Source of the DNA: an uncultured Coriobacteriales bacterium
GTDB taxonomy: Bacteria; Actinomycetota; Coriobacteriia; Coriobacteriales; UMGS124
NCBI GenBank assembly: GCA_902464015.1
Contig: CABQHM010000064.1
Span: forward strand, 1-17,947
DNA: 17,947 bases
Direction: 5' to 3'
The translations under genes and the position numbers were made by a program. The number at the start of each line of letters is the position of its first letter. The first letter of the stretch is position 1. This document shows positions 15,501-17,947 of the stretch, piece by piece. The notes under the pieces are model-generated. The model saw nothing but the letters and a program-made list of their open reading frames with translations. It was not told the origin of the DNA and searched no databases.

Positions 15501-15918
15501 CTGGGTGTGGATTGAGACTCCGTGGGGCAAGGTCCGCGAGGTCATCGACCTGTACTACGGCATCAAGGAGGGCACGACCAACGCCAACCACGGCTGGTGG
15601 TTCCCCGAGGTCGACACCGCAAGCCACGGCTTCGAGCTTGTCAACATCAACTGCACGCTCGACAAGTACGCCCAGTGCTGGATCTGCGGCGCCTCTCAGA
15701 TGCGCGGCATCCCCTGCGTGGTGTACAAGGCAACGCCCGAGAACTCGCCCTTCGGCAACCCCGTGCCTTGCGACCCCGACGGCAACCCCGTCATCTGGGA
15801 GTCCACTGACCCGCGCCTGAAGGAATGGCTCACCGCTGATCCTGCAGCGGAGGGCATGAACTACTACAGGGCTGGCGTCAAGGGCATCCAAACCAGCAAG
15901 TCCCTGGTCAAGGAGTAG
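12520..15918 (+). CDS. Tat-exported molybdopterin oxidoreductase, catalytic subunit
   Basis: 1132 residues, DMSO-reductase superfamily. Tat signal: S7-R8-R9-S10-F11-V12-K13, hydrophobic to about 28, possible cleavage after A34-L35-A36. A [4Fe-4S] site uses C53, C56 and C61 with C89 in Gly-His-Cys-Cys-Ser-Lys. Residue C184 in Glu-Ile-Cys-Lys-Gly-Pro sits where the protein ligand to Mo or W is expected, which would suggest a Cys-ligated metal as in acetylene-hydratase-like members. A Met-Val-Trp-Asp-Glu-Ala segment near 345-350 and long acidic insertions resemble the acetylene hydratase, transhydroxylase and catechol dehydroxylase group. Residues 488-527 (Gly-Gly-Ile-His, then Thr-Gly-Asn) and the C-terminal barrel from about 948 (Gly-Ala-Arg-Gln-Pro-Val-Tyr) are cofactor-binding regions. 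It is longer than DmsA (about 800). Likely periplasmic, with DmsB- and DmsC-like partners downstream. The substrate is not determined; an aromatic dehydroxylation is one possibility. Confidence 0.93.
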   Translation: MAKLTMSRRSFVKVAAVTAAACAMAGGAPEPMKALAEGADETAGEVKRIRSTCRACGKVECGVWVTVEDGKVVKVEGDESTPHGRGHCCSKSQASMQAAYHPDRLRYPMKRTNPKGEDDPGWVRISLKEGFDLVGEKLTEIVNKYGGESVFAMGGTSRVWTQAPYGTLKQVFGTPNAHLAYEICKGPRHFGGILTDEIGSPWMEVEAEPKVYVQWGTAAEYSNYDSNNRTVTDVAQHAACHILVDPRLTPLGKESSIWLPLRVGTDLCLSLSWLKWIVDNEAYDDAFVRRWTNAPFLWCEDKEKEGEPGDGVWFMEMNGGIHMRTRLLTEADLKEDGSPKRFMVWDEANERLTYWDSEACQWEGEEHRIPTTGMWVEHPYKPLAADAWLPDISTFADPATEPDRFPAGSEECNPEGLPKLPSLFPGEVEVTWKDGSKHVARTVWDAFAENLEPYTLEYAEEVTEVPAELIEQAVKTYTTRIDPAMGNGGIHYQLAPDQTGHAVQNTRALQIIACITGNSDEPAGNRGSSKAEVDGCPGRATMLSTDYGENAITWEGRDKSIEDQIPEIQDFVQYLIDNDSPLAERYDNKVPTDEEARWIAERKGGAYRPSTAWPNPKTSWERNAKQISAERFPLLRYWNRWADSATIWDSINEIDTPYQIHAGVCMSGDFMNESNLTEAWEALTKLDFWVDINLWSCPNNGCADVVFPCLHWLEVNTTRVSQGAGGVFGAGQRAKQPEGECIFDPVFVVLLYKAMGVPFNNTDPAYDEWLNLNVEDFVQCGGTVSYEEQEARVLKAACDAWKTPEFPDGPTFEEYAAKFQEEGWFDCRKYHPERWGTYRRWEMGYRRQEGGYNLYPAVDEKAGFMTPTAKVEIWSTIMESYIDDEDKFPYWREPQNSKIANPEFYDAALVDQIGENQAVAGKMEENEHMINKEGYKAALAANPEAAFIMTTGARQPVYFHTEHRQLPWCRELWPYPRFEMNPADAAKLGLEEGDWVWIETPWGKVREVIDLYYGIKEGTTNANHGWWFPEVDTASHGFELVNINCTLDKYAQCWICGASQMRGIPCVVYKATPENSPFGNPVPCDPDGNPVIWESTDPRLKEWLTADPAAEGMNYYRAGVKGIQTSKSLVKE

Positions 15919-15945
15919 TTTCCTATTGCGGCAGTCGTCGCGATG

Positions 15946-16040
15946 TCTCACCCGATCGCGGAGGCGCAGCTACGGCGTTGCGCTCAGGCTTATGTACTCC
16001 AGTACACCGCGCCATCGCGCGCCTTGTATCTGCGCCTCCG
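15946..16040. repeat. Dyad-symmetric intergenic repeat, copy A
   Basis: The copy begins TCTCACCCGATCGCGG. The outer stem is GGAGGCGCAG (15960-15969) with CTGCGCCTCC (16030-16039), a perfect 10-base match. At the centre is TGTAC (15993-15997), four bases, GTACA (16002-16006). It aligns with copy B 117 bases downstream with the same architecture, although the stem sequences differ, which suggests that pairing is conserved rather than sequence. Confidence 0.85.
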
Positions 16041-16062
16041 TTTGAAAGCACGTCGCCCTGTG

Positions 16063-16158
16063 TTTCACCCGATCGCGGCGGCCCATCTGCCGCGTTCCAG
16101 AGAGGCTCATGTACGCCCAGTACACATCGCCTCTCTGCGCCTTGCATATGGGCCGCCG
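16063..16158. repeat. Dyad-symmetric intergenic repeat, copy B
   Basis: The copy begins TTTCACCCGATCGCGG. The outer stem is GGCGGCCCAT (16077-16086) with ATGGGCCGCC (16148-16157). The inner stem is AGAGAGGC (16099-16106) with GCCTCTCT (16129-16136). The centre is TGTAC (16110-16114), five bases, GTACA (16120-16124). All three pairings are perfect and nested, giving one long interrupted hairpin. Shared with copy A are the leader, CTCATGTAC or CTTATGTAC, CAGTACAC, and GCGCCTTG-(T/C)AT. Confidence 0.88.
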
Positions 16159-16268
16159 TCTTTACGGAAGGTTTTGATACGACCTGGTGGTCGCCATGCC
16201 TCCGTCTACTGGGATGGTTTGATCCATCCTTCCTGCTGAATGACTAAATGAGAGGAGAGGAACCCGCT

Positions 16269-16940
16269 ATGTCTCAGTATGCAGTCGTCACTGACCTGAA
16301 CCGTTGCACGGGCTGCCTTGCCTGCACTGTCGCCTGCAAGGCTGCCAACGGCGTGCCTGTGGGCAACTTCTGGATCCGCAGCATGCGCGTCGGCCCCGTC
16401 ACCAAGGAAGAGGGCGGCCAGTTCCCCGACGTCGACATGTACTTCCTGCCGATGCAGTGCCAGCACTGCGCCACTCCCGAGTGCGTCACCGTGTGCCCCA
16501 CCGGCGCCTCCATCAAGACGGAGAACGGCACCGTGCAGATCGACAAGGAGCAGTGCATCGGTTGCGGCGCCTGCCTTTCCGCCTGCCCCTACGGCGTGCG
16601 CTACATCAACGAGGACAGCAACGTCGCCGAGAAGTGCACGCTGTGCTCCCAGCTCGTCGAGCAGGGCGAGCTTCCCGCCTGCGTTGCCCAGTGCGGCGCC
16701 CGCGCCCGCTTCTTCGGTGACCTCGACGAGGGCATCGACTCCTTCGAGGGCCCCTGGCGCCCCGAGGCTGCCGGCACCTACGAGGAGCAGCAGGCCGTTC
16801 GCGTCAAGATTCGCGACGCCGTGCAGCCCTTCGAGGACGACGACCTGCACCAGCTGCCCGACACGGGCAACGCCCCTTCGAACTACTACATCCTTCGCCA
16901 TCACTACGGCGACCGTCGCGATCGCGAGTGGAGGAGCTAA
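16269..16940 (+). CDS. DmsB-like four-cluster ferredoxin subunit
   Basis: 223 residues. All sixteen cysteines of a DmsB-type electron transfer subunit are present in four sites: C13/16/19 with C106, and the other ferredoxin-type groups C23; C64/67/72/76; C96/99/102; C123/126/138/142 (cluster pairing inferred from the family). No Tat signal is present; in this family the subunit is exported together with the Tat-tagged catalytic partner. ATG 16269 is chosen because GAGAGGAGAGG (16250-16260) lies just upstream; an in-frame ATG at 16248 overlaps that site. It moves electrons from the membrane anchor to the molybdenum or tungsten site. It is six bases from the DmsC-like gene but 350 bases from the catalytic gene. 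Confidence 0.95.
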   Translation: MSQYAVVTDLNRCTGCLACTVACKAANGVPVGNFWIRSMRVGPVTKEEGGQFPDVDMYFLPMQCQHCATPECVTVCPTGASIKTENGTVQIDKEQCIGCGACLSACPYGVRYINEDSNVAEKCTLCSQLVEQGELPACVAQCGARARFFGDLDEGIDSFEGPWRPEAAGTYEEQQAVRVKIRDAVQPFEDDDLHQLPDTGNAPSNYYILRHHYGDRRDREWRS

Positions 16941-16946
16941 ACCGCT

Positions 16947-17852
16947 ATGAATTCCCAGGTCTATCTAGCGCTGTATACGCTGGTGACGTGCCTGGGCGCA
17001 GGGGTTCTCGGCTTTCAGGGCGCAGCGTGCGTGAGGTGGCGCTCTGAGCGGCTCAACAAGGCGTCGGCGATTGTCGCCGGCGCCTTGGCGCTAGCTGGAA
17101 TCGCGCTGTTCGCCTTGCGCCTGGGACGCCCCGAGCGTCTGTTCGGTGGTTTTGCCAACCTCACGTCGGGCGTCACGCTTGCCTTGTATGGCGTGGTGCT
17201 TTTCGTGGCTGTTTGCGTTGCGATGCTCGTGATGTCGAGCCGCACTGAGGACGGAAGCGTCCCCCGTTGGTGCGGCATCGCGGCCATCGTCGTCTCTGTC
17301 CTGCTGGTGGCTGCCATGACGTGCGGTGCGGTGCTCTCGGCAAAGCCGGGTGCGGGCCTGTACACCCTCATGGCCCTCTACCTCGGCGCGGCGCTGCTTT
17401 TCGGCTCCGCCGCCCACCTGGTGCTGGGTGCGCTGCTCAAGGACGAGGCGGCTTGCAAGACCGGCCGCGCGACTTTGGCCGTGTGCGCCGTGCTTGCCGG
17501 CGTGGGCCTTGTCGCCTACCTCGTGTGGTACGGCCTGGACACCCAGGCGGCCGCACAGGCCACGAAGTCGACCTACTCCATGAGCACCCACATGATCGGC
17601 GGTGCCAAGCAGGTCGTCGCAACCGACAAGCTCGCCGTGGTGATGTCGGGCGCGCAGGCCGTGCTCTTCTGGGGCGGCTCTGTGGCCTGCGGCATCGTGG
17701 CTCCGCTTGCCTGCGGTGTCGCGGCGCTTGTCGTGGGCAAGGGCGACGTGCTCGAGAAGCGCGGCGTGCTTCTTGTCCTGGGCCTTGCGGCTCTTGCGTG
17801 CGCACTTGCCGGTGGCTGGTGCCTGCGTCTGTGCTTGGCGACGCTGGTGTAA
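16947..17852 (+). CDS. DmsC-like membrane anchor, quinol-oxidising subunit
   Basis: 301 residues with about eight hydrophobic helices, the same size and helix count as DmsC (about 287 residues, eight helices). Between helices two and three is Leu-Gly-Arg-Pro-Glu-Arg-Leu-Phe (59-66) followed by Asn-Leu-x-Ser-Gly (71-75), matching the DmsC pattern of Leu-Gly-x-Pro-x-Arg, then Asn and Ser. It probably holds the other two subunits at the membrane and oxidises menaquinol. GGAGGAG upstream at 16930-16936 is the ribosome binding site. It is the last gene of the operon. Confidence 0.93.
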   Translation: MNSQVYLALYTLVTCLGAGVLGFQGAACVRWRSERLNKASAIVAGALALAGIALFALRLGRPERLFGGFANLTSGVTLALYGVVLFVAVCVAMLVMSSRTEDGSVPRWCGIAAIVVSVLLVAAMTCGAVLSAKPGAGLYTLMALYLGAALLFGSAAHLVLGALLKDEAACKTGRATLAVCAVLAGVGLVAYLVWYGLDTQAAAQATKSTYSMSTHMIGGAKQVVATDKLAVVMSGAQAVLFWGGSVACGIVAPLACGVAALVVGKGDVLEKRGVLLVLGLAALACALAGGWCLRLCLATLV

Positions 17853-17896
17853 GCGAGCAGGATTTGCACTCAACAGGATATATTCCGCTTTGAGAG

Positions 17897-17940
17897 AAGG
17901 CGGTCGGGCTGCCCCCGTAAGGGAGGCCCGGCCGCCTTTT
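17897..17940 (+). terminator. Intrinsic terminator of the oxidoreductase operon
   Basis: GGCGGTCGGGC (17899-17909) pairs with GCCCGGCCGCC (17926-17936), with one G-U in RNA; a small CCC/GGG stem lies inside the loop; TTTT follows at 17937-17940. It is 45 bases after the stop codon of the DmsC-like gene. Confidence 0.92.
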
Positions 17941-17947
17941 GTGTGCG

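Larger units (their letters stand above)
15919..16268 (+). other. Long intercistronic region between catalytic and DmsB-like genes
   Basis: 350 non-coding bases inside what should be a tight operon. It holds the two long dyad repeats listed separately, then a short hairpin GGATGG (16212-16217) / CCATCC (16224-16229) with a six-base loop, and finally the ribosome binding site GAGAGGAGAGG (16250-16260). No U-tract follows any hairpin, so none is a standard terminator. The likely effect is on mRNA stability, processing or subunit ratio. Confidence 0.75.

Noticed and set aside
12292..15951. 1219-codon open frame on the minus strand
   Set aside because: It is exactly antisense to the molybdoenzyme gene, is rich in Val/Leu/Gly/Asp from the GC-rich codon shadow, and shows no domain.
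15923..16147. Small frames on both strands across the dyad repeats
   Set aside because: The peptides mirror the two repeat copies, so they arise from repeated non-coding DNA rather than a gene.
15919..16268. CRISPR-like array
   Set aside because: There are only two imperfect copies of about 95 bases with internal dyads and no regular spacers.

Overview
The window is GC-rich and almost fully coding. It looks like a chromosomal segment of an anaerobic actinobacterium of the Coriobacteriia, most likely Eggerthellaceae. That placement is an inference from content: a 12-helix membrane protein fused to a C-terminal LuxR helix-turn-helix beside a Tat-exported molybdopterin oxidoreductase operon, a gene style known from Eggerthella, Gordonibacter and relatives. 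No rRNA, tRNA, CRISPR array, transposase or phage gene was seen.

Layout. Positions 1-116 hold the last codons of an upstream gene. Positions 345-10215 hold eight same-strand genes that read like one long operon: a two-repeat winged-helix-like protein; a TorD/DmsD-family chaperone; a NapG-like Tat ferredoxin; a NapH-like membrane polyferredoxin with a KPQ-repeat N-terminus; a soluble ferredoxin with a central MvhD-like domain; a degenerate UvrD-like P-loop protein; a 327-residue protein with a long Ala/Glu/Pro-rich linker; and a second, paralogous UvrD-like protein. Positions 10216-10440 are non-coding: a compact element bounded by 15-base inverted arms, then a strong bidirectional terminator. 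On the minus strand, 10509-12179 encodes the membrane LuxR regulator. It is divergent from a plus-strand oxidoreductase operon (12520-17852): a large Tat-exported Mo/W-bisPGD catalytic subunit, a four-cluster DmsB-like subunit and a DmsC-like eight-helix anchor, closed by an intrinsic terminator. An unusually long gap of 350 bases between the catalytic and DmsB-like genes holds two copies of a long dyad-symmetric repeat.

How it works together (inference). The second block is a complete quinol-linked DMSO-reductase-type respiratory complex, probably induced through the adjacent membrane LuxR protein; its substrate cannot be read from sequence. The first block supplies a Tat-substrate chaperone and an iron-sulfur electron path that might feed or mature such enzymes.

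The best candidate for something undescribed is the trio at 5207-10215: two P-loop proteins that look like UvrD/AddB relatives with eroded late helicase motifs, separated by an unrecognised protein, in what appears to be the same transcription unit as respiratory redox and chaperone genes.
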